Assembly (NCBI RefSeq): GCF_900149685.1 | Contig: NZ_LT702999.1 | Coordinates: 2,852,001 to 2,916,000 of the forward strand | Direction of reading: 5' to 3' | Length of the DNA: 64,000 bases | DNA from: Erythrobacter sp. Alg231-14 | GTDB lineage: Bacteria; Pseudomonadota; Alphaproteobacteria; Sphingomonadales; Sphingomonadaceae | Shown: positions 37,430 to 46,170 of the stretch, one piece after another | How the letters are laid out: every line of letters begins with the position of its first letter | How positions within the stretch are numbered: the stretch's first letter is position 1 | Position numbers and translations under genes: made by a program | The notes under the pieces: model-generated | Databases searched by the model: none | Told to the model about the DNA's origin: nothing | Seen by the model: the letters and a program-made list of their open reading frames with translations, nothing else

Positions 37430-38677
37430 ATGACCACCTTTACCAAAGCCTCAATGCTGGCGCTGACAATGTCTGCGACGCTTGTTGCCGGTTGTGTGTC
37501 TGGCCCGGCCCCGTCCAATCGCATGTCGTCTGTCTACGCCCCTCAACAAGTGGCGTACAATGGTAGCCATCAACCACAAGGCGATTGGATCCAAGAAGCG
37601 CCCGTCGGTCGCGGCGCGCCAACCTGCGATTGGGCCGTCCCGCGCGAATTGGACACTCTGCGCCGGGTCGCACCATCAAGCTTTCTCGATCGCACCGCCC
37701 CATTGGGTGCTGGTGATCGCTTAGAAATCTCCATCCTTGGTGATGATGATCGCATCTCTGGAACCTACGTAATCGACAGCGACGGTTCGCTTGCATTGCG
37801 CGGTCTCTCCTCAATCCAAGCTGCGAATTCATCCATCGATGAGCTGACGAACATATTGCGTTCTCAGCTCGTGTCTTCCGGGATCGTACGCCCACTCCGT
37901 AATGCCGTTCGGGTCGCTCTGATCGAAGCAAGCGGGGCGTCGGTCGCGGTCAGTGGTGCGGTCTTTCAACCCGGCGCAGTCCGGGCAGGAGACCGCACCC
38001 CTGAAAGCCGAATTGGACTGCGCGAAGGCGCCGTTAGCGGTGATGACAACACGACCCGGACCATTGCAGGTGCCATTCGCGCAGCAGGCGGCGTTCGCCC
38101 CGACGCAGATGTGCAACGCATCTACCTTGTCCGCGGTCGTACATACGCAGAATTCGATTTGTCGGGCTTCATTCATGGCTGGACCAGCCGGGATGTGGCG
38201 ATTGCGACCGGAGACCGTGTGATCGTACCCAGCCGTACGTGCTTTGACGCTGATCTCGTGCGACCTACCCCCCTTACAGCGCCGGGTATCCGGGTTTACA
38301 TGTCCAACCTCACCCAAAGTGCAAACAACAATGCCGGCGCAGCAATCGGTGAAAAGACCGGTTCGCTCCCTTACGGAACACGACTGCTTCAAGGGTTGGT
38401 TGCGGCCAATTGTGTCGGCGGCAGCTACATGCAATCCGATCGGCGTGCGGTCTTGATTTCGCGCAATCCCATCAACGGCGAAAGCATCGTTGTGGAGCGC
38501 GATATCGAACGCTTGGTCCGCAATGCCAACCGAGATTCCTTGAACCCGTATTTGATGCCAGATGACGCAATCGCTTGTTACGACAGCCGCTGGAGCAATT
38601 TCCGCGAAGCGGTTGGATTGATTTCACAAGGCGTAAGCACCGCGACCCCAGCAATCTTGTTGGACAACGCGCTATGA
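37430..38677 (+). CDS. wza: Polysaccharide export lipoprotein (Wza family)
   Basis: The 415-residue protein is an outer-membrane polysaccharide exporter. The lipoprotein signal peptide MTTFTKASMLALTMSATLVAGC has the lipobox LVAGC. A Poly_export domain follows near residues 100-200 (LGAGDRLEISILGDDDRISG, YVIDSDGSLALRGLSSI), then SLBB-like segments (VSGAVFQPGAVRAGDRTP, AIRAAGGVRPDADVQRIYLV). The start at 37430 has CGGAG 9 nt upstream. It is the first gene of wza-wzz-wzy, with the next gene overlapping by 4 bp, and is transcribed divergently from the H-NOX/LuxO operon. The symbol is given by family; the polymer is unknown. Confidence 0.9.
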   Translation: MTTFTKASMLALTMSATLVAGCVSGPAPSNRMSSVYAPQQVAYNGSHQPQGDWIQEAPVGRGAPTCDWAVPRELDTLRRVAPSSFLDRTAPLGAGDRLEISILGDDDRISGTYVIDSDGSLALRGLSSIQAANSSIDELTNILRSQLVSSGIVRPLRNAVRVALIEASGASVAVSGAVFQPGAVRAGDRTPESRIGLREGAVSGDDNTTRTIAGAIRAAGGVRPDADVQRIYLVRGRTYAEFDLSGFIHGWTSRDVAIATGDRVIVPSRTCFDADLVRPTPLTAPGIRVYMSNLTQSANNNAGAAIGEKTGSLPYGTRLLQGLVAANCVGGSYMQSDRRAVLISRNPINGESIVVERDIERLVRNANRDSLNPYLMPDDAIACYDSRWSNFREAVGLISQGVSTATPAILLDNAL

Positions 38678-40107
38678 AACCCTTTGCGATCTCCGCAGAA
38701 ACGCATGGCGAAAAGCCACCGCGTCTACTGATCCAAATGTGGGTTATGGTGCGCGACGGTTTGCCATCGGTTGGCCGTTACAAGCGCTATTTCGCTGCAA
38801 TGGCCGCGCCCTTGGCGTTGATCTGGATTGTGGCGATTGGTTTCGTCGCGTTTGCCCCTGATAGCTACGACAGCCGGATGACATTGATCCTTCCTGGAAC
38901 AGGCATCGGCGCCAGCATGAACCTTGAATCCATTGGTCAGGCATCGAGCAATTCGTCTTCGGCTTTCTCATCCCCATCATTGAGCCCGACTGAAAACTAT
39001 AAGCGTCTATTGATGTCCGATCTGGTCTTGCGCGATGCAGCGCGCATTGCAGAAGAAGACGAAGGCAACTTTCCCGCGCCGTCGATCAAACTGATCGATC
39101 AAACGAACCTAATCGAAGTGCGGATGAGCGGCGCGACCGCCGAGATAGCACAGAAACGGATGGCCGCATTAAAGACGGCATTCGACACCGCCGTTGCCAA
39201 TCTGCGCACCGATGAAGCGCAAACACGCGAGGACGCAGACGTTGGGCGGATCTCCGAATTGCAAAACAAAGTGGACAAGGCCCAGGCCGAACTGTTGGAT
39301 TTTCAAGGGGAGACGGGATTGGTGTCGCTTGATCAGTTTGCCGGCCGCATCACCGCCCTTGATCAGTTGAAGCAAAACGAGCGCGAACGCCGAGTGCGCC
39401 TTGCGGAAACCGGCGCTGCCACATCGCGTTTGTCCCGAACACTAGCGATCACCCTCCCCCAAGCACGTCGCGCGATGCAGCTGAAAGCTGACCCGGAATT
39501 CCAGGAATTGCTGCGCCGCTATGCCGCCGCAACCGGCGAAAGAAGCGAACGAAGCGGTACGTTAGGCGATGCCCATGGCGCGATGGAAGAGCTCGCGGCC
39601 CAACGCGCCGCATTGGAAACAGACCTGGCCGCGCGAGGAACGGAATTGACCGGATTGTCCGGCGACCGGGTTCTTGCCTTTGCCGACTTAGCAGCCTCAG
39701 ACACGCGTGAGCGTTTGTTCGCCAGCCTCTCAGAGCGCGACAGCGACTATTCCGGAAACGGAGCCGCCTTGTCAGAATTGCGCCAACAAATCGCTGAGCA
39801 ATCCGCCGACACCGAACGTCAGGTTGAACAAGCGGCGCGTCTGGCTGATTTGATGCGCGACCTGCGCGTTGCGGAGGCTGTGTTCAGCTCCGCTTTGGCG
39901 CAGCTCGACACTAACAAGTCCGATCCATTCGCATCCTACCCCTTGGTGCAAACTCTCGAAGCACCGTCTTTGCCACGCAGCACCTCCGCGCCGTCGCCTT
40001 TGTTGGTGATTGCCGGAGCGCTTGCCGCGACGATCCTCATAATCATTGGATTTTTCCTCCTATGGCTGCGCCAGCCCATCATCCGCAAACTCCTGCCGAA
40101 CGCCTAA
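38674..40107 (+). CDS. Wzz-type polysaccharide chain-length / co-polymerase protein
   Basis: The 477-residue inner-membrane protein has one helix near residues 42-65 (LALIWIVAIGFVAFA), a long periplasmic segment with coiled-coil stretches (ELQNKVDKAQAELLDFQ, then AMEELAAQRAALETDLAARG) and a second helix near 445-468 (VIAGALAATILIIIGFFLLW). This is the polysaccharide co-polymerase topology. It ends a few residues after the last helix, so the cytoplasmic tyrosine-kinase (Wzc/BY-kinase) domain is absent, and no separate kinase gene is present in the cluster. The start overlaps the wza stop (ATGA). It probably sets chain length in concert with the Wzy protein encoded next. Confidence 0.86.
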   Translation: MKPFAISAETHGEKPPRLLIQMWVMVRDGLPSVGRYKRYFAAMAAPLALIWIVAIGFVAFAPDSYDSRMTLILPGTGIGASMNLESIGQASSNSSSAFSSPSLSPTENYKRLLMSDLVLRDAARIAEEDEGNFPAPSIKLIDQTNLIEVRMSGATAEIAQKRMAALKTAFDTAVANLRTDEAQTREDADVGRISELQNKVDKAQAELLDFQGETGLVSLDQFAGRITALDQLKQNERERRVRLAETGAATSRLSRTLAITLPQARRAMQLKADPEFQELLRRYAAATGERSERSGTLGDAHGAMEELAAQRAALETDLAARGTELTGLSGDRVLAFADLAASDTRERLFASLSERDSDYSGNGAALSELRQQIAEQSADTERQVEQAARLADLMRDLRVAEAVFSSALAQLDTNKSDPFASYPLVQTLEAPSLPRSTSAPSPLLVIAGALAATILIIIGFFLLWLRQPIIRKLLPNA

Positions 40108-41342
40108 TCGCGCTCTGCATTGAGTGGACCTGGCCGCTTTGGCTGGTCGGCGGGCTCTACATTGTAGGGCCCGTCCTTGGCTGGTCGCTTGCCGGGATGG
40201 TTGCGCTTGCCTTGTACCTCGACGGTTTGCCTGGTGACGGTGGAAAACCGGCGCCGGTTCCACTTACGATAAAGATATGGCTGGGCGGGATGGTCGCTAT
40301 GCTAACCGTTCTATGGGTCGGTCACGCGAATTTCGATCTAGGCACCGGAAAAACAATCAAATCATCGGTTGGTTGGGCAAAAGGCTGGGCATTGATCGCC
40401 TTGTTCCCTTTGGCCGGGGCTGTCCTAAAGGTTCGGCCCGAAGTGATATTTCGTTCGGTCTGCAAATTGGGGCTCTACACGGTCATTTTGGTGCCGGTGT
40501 TTGTCGCTGCGCCGTATATCGGATTGCCCGAGCTTTTGTGGGTGTCGCCTCTCAAGGTCCTCGGCGGTGCCGGTCCAGACTATTTCGCCGCGCAATTGTA
40601 CACGATCGAACCTGGCGCAGGCACTCCGCGGTGGCAGTTCTTTGCGCCCTGGTCACCCGCAGCGGGGATGATCGGCGTAATCTGCGTTTTGCTTGCGGCG
40701 CGTGATCCGCATGTGGGTTGGAAATCTGTCGGGATTGCGGGCGGATTGGCTTTGGCAGTGCTTTCGCAATCGCGCCTAGCCCTTGTCGCATTGATCGTGA
40801 TCGCGCCGTTTGTTTGGGCGGTGGCACGGATGGATCGGTGGTGGATGTGGTTGATCGCCGCGCCGGTTGTTTTGGCCCTTGGCATCTTTGGGCCAGCCCT
40901 CATCGACATCGCCGATACGGCCATGAACGAATTTTCATCCGCCCGCGCCGATTCCAGCCGCGTCCGCGCCGCCCTTGGGCGGATCGCAGTTGATCGCTGG
41001 CAAACCGAAGCCTTTTGGTTTGGCCATGGTGTGGTTGAAAATGGACCGCACCTCGTCGAATACATGCCCATTGGCAGCCATCACAGTTGGTTTGGATTGC
41101 TCTTCGTCAAAGGGGTGTTGGGCGCCATCGCATTGGCTGTGCCATTGATCGCCAGCTTCGGCGTGCTGCTCGCCCGTTCGATGCGCAACAAAAATGCTCA
41201 AACGGGCCTCGCAATGGTGTTGGTTTTGACGCTCTATTCCTTTGGCGAGAACCTAGAAATCCTAGCCTACCTTTATTGGCCTGCATTGGTCATTATCGGC
41301 GTGGCCTTGGCATCAACCAAGCCGTCCAACGACAACGCCTAA
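40062..41342 (+). CDS. O-antigen polymerase/ligase-like membrane protein (Wzy family)
   Basis: The 426-residue protein has about ten to twelve predicted helices (for example LWLVGGLYIVGPVLGWSLAG, GLYTVILVPVFVAAPYIG) and a large periplasmic loop before the last ones. That loop carries SSRVRAALGRIAVDRW, FWFGHGVVENG and IGSHHSWFGLLFVKGV, which match the Wzy_C pattern with an essential His. It would polymerise or ligate undecaprenyl-linked repeat units in the periplasm. Its ATG at 40062 lies inside the 3' end of the co-polymerase gene (46 bp overlap), which is unusual but consistent with coupling. No ortholog can be named, as Wzy proteins diverge rapidly. Confidence 0.85.
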   Translation: MAAPAHHPQTPAERLIALCIEWTWPLWLVGGLYIVGPVLGWSLAGMVALALYLDGLPGDGGKPAPVPLTIKIWLGGMVAMLTVLWVGHANFDLGTGKTIKSSVGWAKGWALIALFPLAGAVLKVRPEVIFRSVCKLGLYTVILVPVFVAAPYIGLPELLWVSPLKVLGGAGPDYFAAQLYTIEPGAGTPRWQFFAPWSPAAGMIGVICVLLAARDPHVGWKSVGIAGGLALAVLSQSRLALVALIVIAPFVWAVARMDRWWMWLIAAPVVLALGIFGPALIDIADTAMNEFSSARADSSRVRAALGRIAVDRWQTEAFWFGHGVVENGPHLVEYMPIGSHHSWFGLLFVKGVLGAIALAVPLIASFGVLLARSMRNKNAQTGLAMVLVLTLYSFGENLEILAYLYWPALVIIGVALASTKPSNDNA

Positions 41343-41663
41343 AACTGAACAATTCTCAAGGAAATATTGACCTTTGGCGTCGGTAAGGGCTCGCCCTATG
41401 CGGCTTGCCCGCGGGCGACGGCGAACGTCATCCATGCGCATTAGACGCGCTTCATTCATCGCCACCTCTCAAGTGCGAGCAACGATAACGCTTACTCACC
41501 AACAGGTCAGCAGATCGCAACGCGTGGTTCGAATAAGAACGAGGGGCGTACCCAGTCAAACAAAATGACCGCCGATCCTCCGGGTCGCGTTTAGAGGATC
41601 GACGGCCATATTGGCACCGATTGGGCACGTTTATCGCGTGCCTATGGATACCAATCTTGTGTG
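41343..41663. other. Gene-free convergent interval with an inverted repeat
   Basis: No gene is supported in these 320 bp between wzy and the glycosyltransferase operon that faces it. At 41573-41601 CGATCCTC and GAGGATCG form an 8-bp stem with a 13-nt loop but no T-run follows; it may be an intrinsic-like terminator or mRNA-end structure. The block GCCCGCGGGC near 41409-41418 is a short palindrome. Nothing else stands out. Confidence 0.45.
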
Positions 41664-42668
41664 TTAGATTTTGCCAGCTTTCCGGGCGGCAACTTTGAAA
41701 ACGTAAAGCCATTCATCAAGGATGCGATCATGCTGAGATGCGACCTCTTGTCGTCCCATTTCGCCCATCTGAGCCGTCGGCACTTTGAGAGCCAATCGAA
41801 TGGCTGCCGCGATGTCCTGTTCGGTTTTCATCGGCGCGACCAATCCCGCATTGCCCACCTGTTCGGGCAAGCCATCGGAATCCGCGGCCAACACCGCACG
41901 CCCCGCCATGCGCGCTTCGGTTGCGACTAGACCGAATGCCTCACGCCGCGATGGGACTATCACCGCATCGCAAGCAGCAAGATGACCAGTGATCTCTTGG
42001 GTCGGTGGAAGAATTTTTACATGCGTCAGCGGTTCCGCAAGCTTGGCAAGGCGTTCGCGATCCGGACCGTCTCCAAAAAGAGTCAATTCCACTTCATCGG
42101 TGGCGAAATTTCTCATCGCCAAAACCAGCTCAGCAAAATTCTTGATCTCTGCAAATCGACCATAGGCCAACAAGCGCAGTGGGCGCCCTTTTCTAGGTGC
42201 CCCCGCGCCGATCGCGTTCAATTCAAATCGCCCGCTCCATGGATAGATCCGCGTCAATTTGTAGGGCGGCAATTTGACGTCAGTCAAAAGCCAATCACGT
42301 TGAGCATCGGAGACGCAAATGAACTTATCAACCAACATTGAGGCGATCTTCAACATCGCCCGAAACCGACCCTGCGATGCCACTTGATCGACTTCGAAAT
42401 TGCGGGTGTAGCTGTGTTCGACATGCACGATCCGCGCGCTTGGATTGCGCAAGCGCAGGCTCAATAGGAATGAAATCCTGCGCCACGACAAAGCCATGTG
42501 ATCGACGATCAAATCGGCATCAATCGACGGGGCAAGACTCGCGCCGGGATCCACCGGCATAACCCGCGATTCCCCTTTCGCTGCGAGCGATGGTTGTTCG
42601 AACAGGTTGAGTGCGCGGGTCACGCCGCCCATCGCAAAATCATCCAAGAGATGCGCGACTTTAATCAT
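41664..42668 (-). CDS. Glycosyltransferase family 4
   Basis: The 334-residue GT-B enzyme adds a sugar from a nucleotide donor during exopolysaccharide repeat-unit assembly. The N-terminal loop is LLDDFAMGGVTRAL with the glycine motif; the donor-binding half has RLLAYGRFAEIKNF, LTLFGDGPDRERL and the E-x7-E-like REAFGLVATEA with GLPEQVG. It is the last gene of the wzx-GT operon, overlapping the preceding glycosyltransferase by 4 bp. Linkage and donor cannot be deduced. Confidence 0.88.
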   Translation of the reverse strand: MIKVAHLLDDFAMGGVTRALNLFEQPSLAAKGESRVMPVDPGASLAPSIDADLIVDHMALSWRRISFLLSLRLRNPSARIVHVEHSYTRNFEVDQVASQGRFRAMLKIASMLVDKFICVSDAQRDWLLTDVKLPPYKLTRIYPWSGRFELNAIGAGAPRKGRPLRLLAYGRFAEIKNFAELVLAMRNFATDEVELTLFGDGPDRERLAKLAEPLTHVKILPPTQEITGHLAACDAVIVPSRREAFGLVATEARMAGRAVLAADSDGLPEQVGNAGLVAPMKTEQDIAAAIRLALKVPTAQMGEMGRQEVASQHDRILDEWLYVFKVAARKAGKI

Positions 42669-43651
42669 GCTGCGTTCTTCAGATAGGGGCGCATTAACGC
42701 GGTGAAGCGATCTTTGCCGAGCAACGATCCGCCCAACACCGCTCCGCCGGTCACAGAGGTTTTGATTGGCTCTTCAAAGAGGATCCATGGATTCAATCCC
42801 AAAGCCTTTTGAAGAAGCTCACGAGCCAATTTGAAATTGCCAAGTTGAACGGAGCGACGAGCAAGATAGCGCAATTGATACGACCGGGCTGTGTCACCGT
42901 GTTGATCCACAAATTCCGGCGCATAGCGACGCAATTGGCGCAGCATTTTGGTCCAGCTGAGATATTGCTTCACAACGTTGGCGGAAAGCGCACCGGGAAT
43001 GATCCGGTAATCGGTCAAAAGGCCAGCAATACCGGCGAACGTTACATTGTGTTTCACCGCCATACGGATCCACATTTCAATATCTTCGGATTGACGAAAG
43101 TCTTCGTCAAACCAACACACCCGGCCTACATCTGTTGGATGGGCAAAACGCGCGAGGTTTAGTGCGGACCGGCGAAGGACAGGCGCGCTGCCATTGCCAA
43201 TCGGATTGCGACAAATGATGTCACGCGGTGTCACCCGGCCCAATTTTGGGCGCATCGCCACGGAAAGCACCTGACCATCACGATCAATCATCCGCGATCC
43301 GGCATAGCTGACCCCGATATCTGGGTTCGCCGTAAGATGGACGTAGTGCAGCGCAAGTTTGTCACAATGCCAAACGTCATCGCTGTCCAACAGGCCAACA
43401 AATTCACCGCGAGCATGGGCAATCCCGGTGTTGCGCGCGCCGGCTAGACCGCGATTTTCCTGACAGATGATGCGGATACGCGAGTCCGAAAAGGTCCGAA
43501 CAATATCCATTGATCCATCGGTCCCGCCATCATCAACACAGATCAATTCAAAATCCTTGAAACTCTGATTCAGCACGGATTGGATGGCTTCGCCGACAAA
43601 CGCCTCGACGTTGTAGATCGGCATGACGACGGACATTCTTGGGTTGGTCAT
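42665..43651 (-). CDS. Glycosyltransferase family 2
   Basis: The 328-residue GT-A enzyme starts MTNPRMSVVMPIYNVEAFVG and shows the standard blocks LICVDDGGTDGSMDIV, ENRGLAGARNTGIAHARGEF and the metal-binding VGLLDSDDVWHCDKL. The acceptor region includes WFDEDFRQSEDIEMWIRM, with the ED of the catalytic base. It is 21 bp downstream of a second GT2 gene with which it shares about the same layout, suggesting an old duplication. It acts at the cytoplasmic face, building the repeat unit. Confidence 0.9.
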   Translation of the reverse strand: MTNPRMSVVMPIYNVEAFVGEAIQSVLNQSFKDFELICVDDGGTDGSMDIVRTFSDSRIRIICQENRGLAGARNTGIAHARGEFVGLLDSDDVWHCDKLALHYVHLTANPDIGVSYAGSRMIDRDGQVLSVAMRPKLGRVTPRDIICRNPIGNGSAPVLRRSALNLARFAHPTDVGRVCWFDEDFRQSEDIEMWIRMAVKHNVTFAGIAGLLTDYRIIPGALSANVVKQYLSWTKMLRQLRRYAPEFVDQHGDTARSYQLRYLARRSVQLGNFKLARELLQKALGLNPWILFEEPIKTSVTGGAVLGGSLLGKDRFTALMRPYLKNAA

Positions 43652-43672
43652 CGGTGGTCTCCTTGGGGAATT

Positions 43673-44614
43673 TTATGCAAAAACTGCGCGGCGCATCGAC
43701 ACTGGCAACATGCCACCGGCAAAGGCGCCGCAAATTGTGAGGATGCTGCGAGAGCGTGCCGCCATGAAAGTTGATCGGTGGGCAGCAAGGCCGCGGCGGA
43801 CATAGGACCGCACTGTCGGCATGCTTGCACCTGCGCGTAGGGCCCGGCGGGCGAGGTATCGGCAATAGGTGGCTTCGGCGTGGGCGAAATCGTCACCTTG
43901 CAGCCAATCACCAGCGAATGTGCGCCAGCCATCCAGCATTGCTTCGAAATCGCATGACAAGCCGTCTTCACTCATCCGGTACTTCACCAATGTCTGGTCG
44001 ATACCGCCTATCGTTACGCCTTGGCTGACCAAACGGGTCAATAATTCTTGGTCTTCGGCGTAACGAAGGTCTTCGTTGAAGCCGCCAATGGCGTTGAAGG
44101 CCGAACGGCTGATGACGAAGTTTGATGTGGTGCAAACGGGGTTTTGAACGACCACATCGTTGATGCTGTTTGCGCCGATAGAATAGCCTGCATCGACTTT
44201 CGAAACAGTGCGCCCAATCGGCAGAACTCCGCTGCCATCGGCACAAAATGCGATCTGAGCAAAGCTTCCATCGATCGAAGCATCCGCCTCGTGAAATTCG
44301 AAATGCTTTTGAAGTTTGTCGCAAGTCCATTGGTCATCGGCGTCAAGAAACGCCAGGAACTTACCCCGAGCCAGCGAGGCACCAAAATTCCGAGCGGCCG
44401 AAACACCGGCGTTCGATTGGGAAACGGCACGAACGCGAAAGTCCATGCAACCTGCATCCAACATCGCCAGCAACGTGCCGTCTGTTGAACCGTCATCGAC
44501 AATGATGGTCTCAAAATCGGAGAACGACTGATTGAGAACACTCGCCACAGTCGTGCGAAGCGTTGCTTCGGCGTTGTATGCGGGGATGATCACAGAAAAG
44601 GTTGGTTTCAACAT
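43673..44614 (-). CDS. Glycosyltransferase family 2
   Basis: The 313-residue GT-A enzyme opens MLKPTFSVIIPAYNAEATLR and has TIIVDDGSTDGTLLAM, AGVSAARNFGASLARGKF, FLAFLDADDQWTCDKL and GGFNEDLRYAEDQELL, which are the donor, metal and base motifs. It is second in the operon, 11 bp after wzx. The C-terminal region is basic with YCRYLARRALRAG, as in the next GT2, which likewise has YLARRSVQLG. Confidence 0.9.
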   Translation of the reverse strand: MLKPTFSVIIPAYNAEATLRTTVASVLNQSFSDFETIIVDDGSTDGTLLAMLDAGCMDFRVRAVSQSNAGVSAARNFGASLARGKFLAFLDADDQWTCDKLQKHFEFHEADASIDGSFAQIAFCADGSGVLPIGRTVSKVDAGYSIGANSINDVVVQNPVCTTSNFVISRSAFNAIGGFNEDLRYAEDQELLTRLVSQGVTIGGIDQTLVKYRMSEDGLSCDFEAMLDGWRTFAGDWLQGDDFAHAEATYCRYLARRALRAGASMPTVRSYVRRGLAAHRSTFMAARSRSILTICGAFAGGMLPVSMRRAVFA

Positions 44615-44625
44615 TGAAAGTCTCC

Positions 44626-45888
44626 TCAGACGTTTGCCGCGATGGGCTTGGATACTGTGAGCAGCTGGATCGCTGCTGCGGGAATAAGGATGATGGAAAG
44701 ACCGACGCCAAATCCAAGGCAGGCCGCCGCCAAACCAAATGACGCGCCAACAGTCAGTCCGATCAAAGCGGCAAGCGTGGCGGCCGCCATCAAAACTGTT
44801 TCGGAAAGAGGGGTGTTAAGAGCCCGGTAGTGCGCGCCCAAAATGGCCCCAGCATAAAGGGGCAACGCTGCCCCTGCGAGCAAGGCGACATAAGGAACTG
44901 CCTCGATCCAGTTTTCACCGAAGACGATGGGGACATAGAGCGGCGCAAGCACGGCCTGGGCAATGACCACCGGCAAAAGAAGCGTGAGGCCAAATCCGAA
45001 TGAACGACGAAACTCCTGACCCACTTGATCTTTGCCGGCCTTTGCCAAGTGAGGGAACAACACAAGGTTGCATGCCGCCACAAAGGATTGGGTGATCCCC
45101 AGTCCGGCGTTGAAGGCGAAATAATACAAACCAAGCGCTTCGGTGCCGAGTAAGGCGCCAACAACGAGTTTGTCGCCGTGAATGCGCGCGGCATTCAACA
45201 TTTCTGATCCCAAGATTGCAGGTCCGAAACTGGCAAACTCTTGCGTAGGTGCCGCAGCCACATCCTTTGCTGGGCTCCATTGATAGGTGCCGCGCGCCGC
45301 GATCAACCAGATCGGAGCCGTAAGAAGTTTCGGCAGGACAATCGCCCATGCGCTAGGCCAGATGAGGACAAGAGCAACGGTGAGCGCCGCATCGGCAATA
45401 TTTTGCAAAGCTGCCACACGCGCTGTCGCCGCCATTTTTTGGGCGCGCATCGCCAAGAAAATATGGACCAGGCCGGCAGGCATAAAGAGATACACCGCCG
45501 AAAGAACCGCCAACATCGCGGCCACATCGCCAAGTTGGAAAACAGTCCAAGCAATCGCTGCCACCGCCAATTGAATTGCCATGACCGCCAAGCAGATGGT
45601 CCAGAACAGCCGGTGCGCCGCGTTGCAGATCGACGCCAGTTCAACGTCCGTCGCAATGATGATCCGTTGCCCCACGCCGACACTGGTCAACACGCGAACG
45701 ATTTCAAACAGGCTCAAAGCGAGAGCAGCCGTTCCCAAAAGTTCGGGCGATATCTGACGTGCAACCACTAGGATCGCACCGAGCCGCACGACCCGCGTCG
45801 CAGCCTCAGCCGAGCCGTAGGCCAGCAAACCACGGGCAAAAGCGGGCCATTGGTCCGGTTTCATCCATGTACGTGCTGTGTTGAACAT
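44626..45888 (-). CDS. Polysaccharide flippase (Wzx/MOP superfamily)
   Basis: The 420-residue membrane protein has about twelve helices, with typical MOP-flippase features: AEAATRVVRLGAILVVARQI in the first helix, SVGVGQRIIIATDV, LGTEALGLYYFAFNAGLGI after mid-length and VALLAGAALPLYAGAILGAH. It would translocate lipid-linked repeat units to the periplasmic face for the Wzy polymerase. Two adjacent ATGs exist (45891, 45888); GAGGA lies at the right distance only for 45888. It heads the wzx-GT2-GT2-GT4 operon with a sigma-54-type promoter 34-48 nt upstream. Confidence 0.87.
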   Translation of the reverse strand: MFNTARTWMKPDQWPAFARGLLAYGSAEAATRVVRLGAILVVARQISPELLGTAALALSLFEIVRVLTSVGVGQRIIIATDVELASICNAAHRLFWTICLAVMAIQLAVAAIAWTVFQLGDVAAMLAVLSAVYLFMPAGLVHIFLAMRAQKMAATARVAALQNIADAALTVALVLIWPSAWAIVLPKLLTAPIWLIAARGTYQWSPAKDVAAAPTQEFASFGPAILGSEMLNAARIHGDKLVVGALLGTEALGLYYFAFNAGLGITQSFVAACNLVLFPHLAKAGKDQVGQEFRRSFGFGLTLLLPVVIAQAVLAPLYVPIVFGENWIEAVPYVALLAGAALPLYAGAILGAHYRALNTPLSETVLMAAATLAALIGLTVGASFGLAAACLGFGVGLSIILIPAAAIQLLTVSKPIAANV

Positions 45889-45921
45889 CATTTCCTCGAG
45901 TTTGCGTTTGGAAATGCAGTT

Positions 45922-45937
45922 TCAACATCCGTGCCAA
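45922..45937 (-). promoter_or_regulatory. Predicted sigma-54 promoter of the wzx-glycosyltransferase operon
   Basis: The minus strand reads TTGGCACGGATGTTGA: full -24 box TGGCAC followed by G, a correct 5-nt gap, and TTGA at -12 (C to A at the last base, as in the DUF11 promoter). It lies about 35 nt from the wzx start. The palindrome at 46034-46046 is 98 bp upstream, nearly the same distance as in the DUF11 control region. Confidence 0.65.
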
Positions 45938-46033
45938 TTTAAAAAACGGCTGAATTCTGGGGTTTCACAGTTGAGGCCCGGTGGGTTTTTCGATTTTGCG
46001 ATCAATCCTATTGTGAAATGCGAAAAACGGGCG

Positions 46034-46046
46034 TCGCAATTTGCGA
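46034..46046. promoter_or_regulatory. LuxO-type operator between the wzx and TagA-sugar transferase operons
   Basis: TCGCAATTTGCGA is a perfect inverted repeat with arms TCGCA/TGCGA and spacer ATT, the same core as the exact LuxO-type site at 11635-11647 with two compensated changes. It sits 73 bp from the plus-strand -24 box at 46119 and 98 bp from the minus-strand one at 45936. A weaker copy, TTGTGAAATGCGA, lies at 46011-46023. Confidence 0.6.
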
Positions 46047-46118
46047 AAACAGGAATGCAAATCCCCTTCCCGATCGGTCAGGGATTTTTAATCGTTATTT
46101 ATCAGAATTTTATGAGTT

Positions 46119-46133
46119 TGGCACGCGGGTTGC
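46119..46133 (+). promoter_or_regulatory. Predicted sigma-54 promoter of the TagA-sugar transferase gene
   Basis: TGGCACGCGGGTTGC is a perfect match to TGGCACG-N4-TTGC including spacing. It lies 38 nt upstream of the GTG start at 46171. This is the best promoter of the five and the one that makes the set recognisable. Confidence 0.75.
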
Positions 46134-46170
46134 GACATGTGGGGCACTACCACTCAATGGAGGCCATCCC

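Noticed and set aside
41374-41568. Plus-strand frame of 64 codons after wzy
   Set aside because: Arg/Thr-rich translation, no ribosome binding site and no homology; the region is treated as gene-free.
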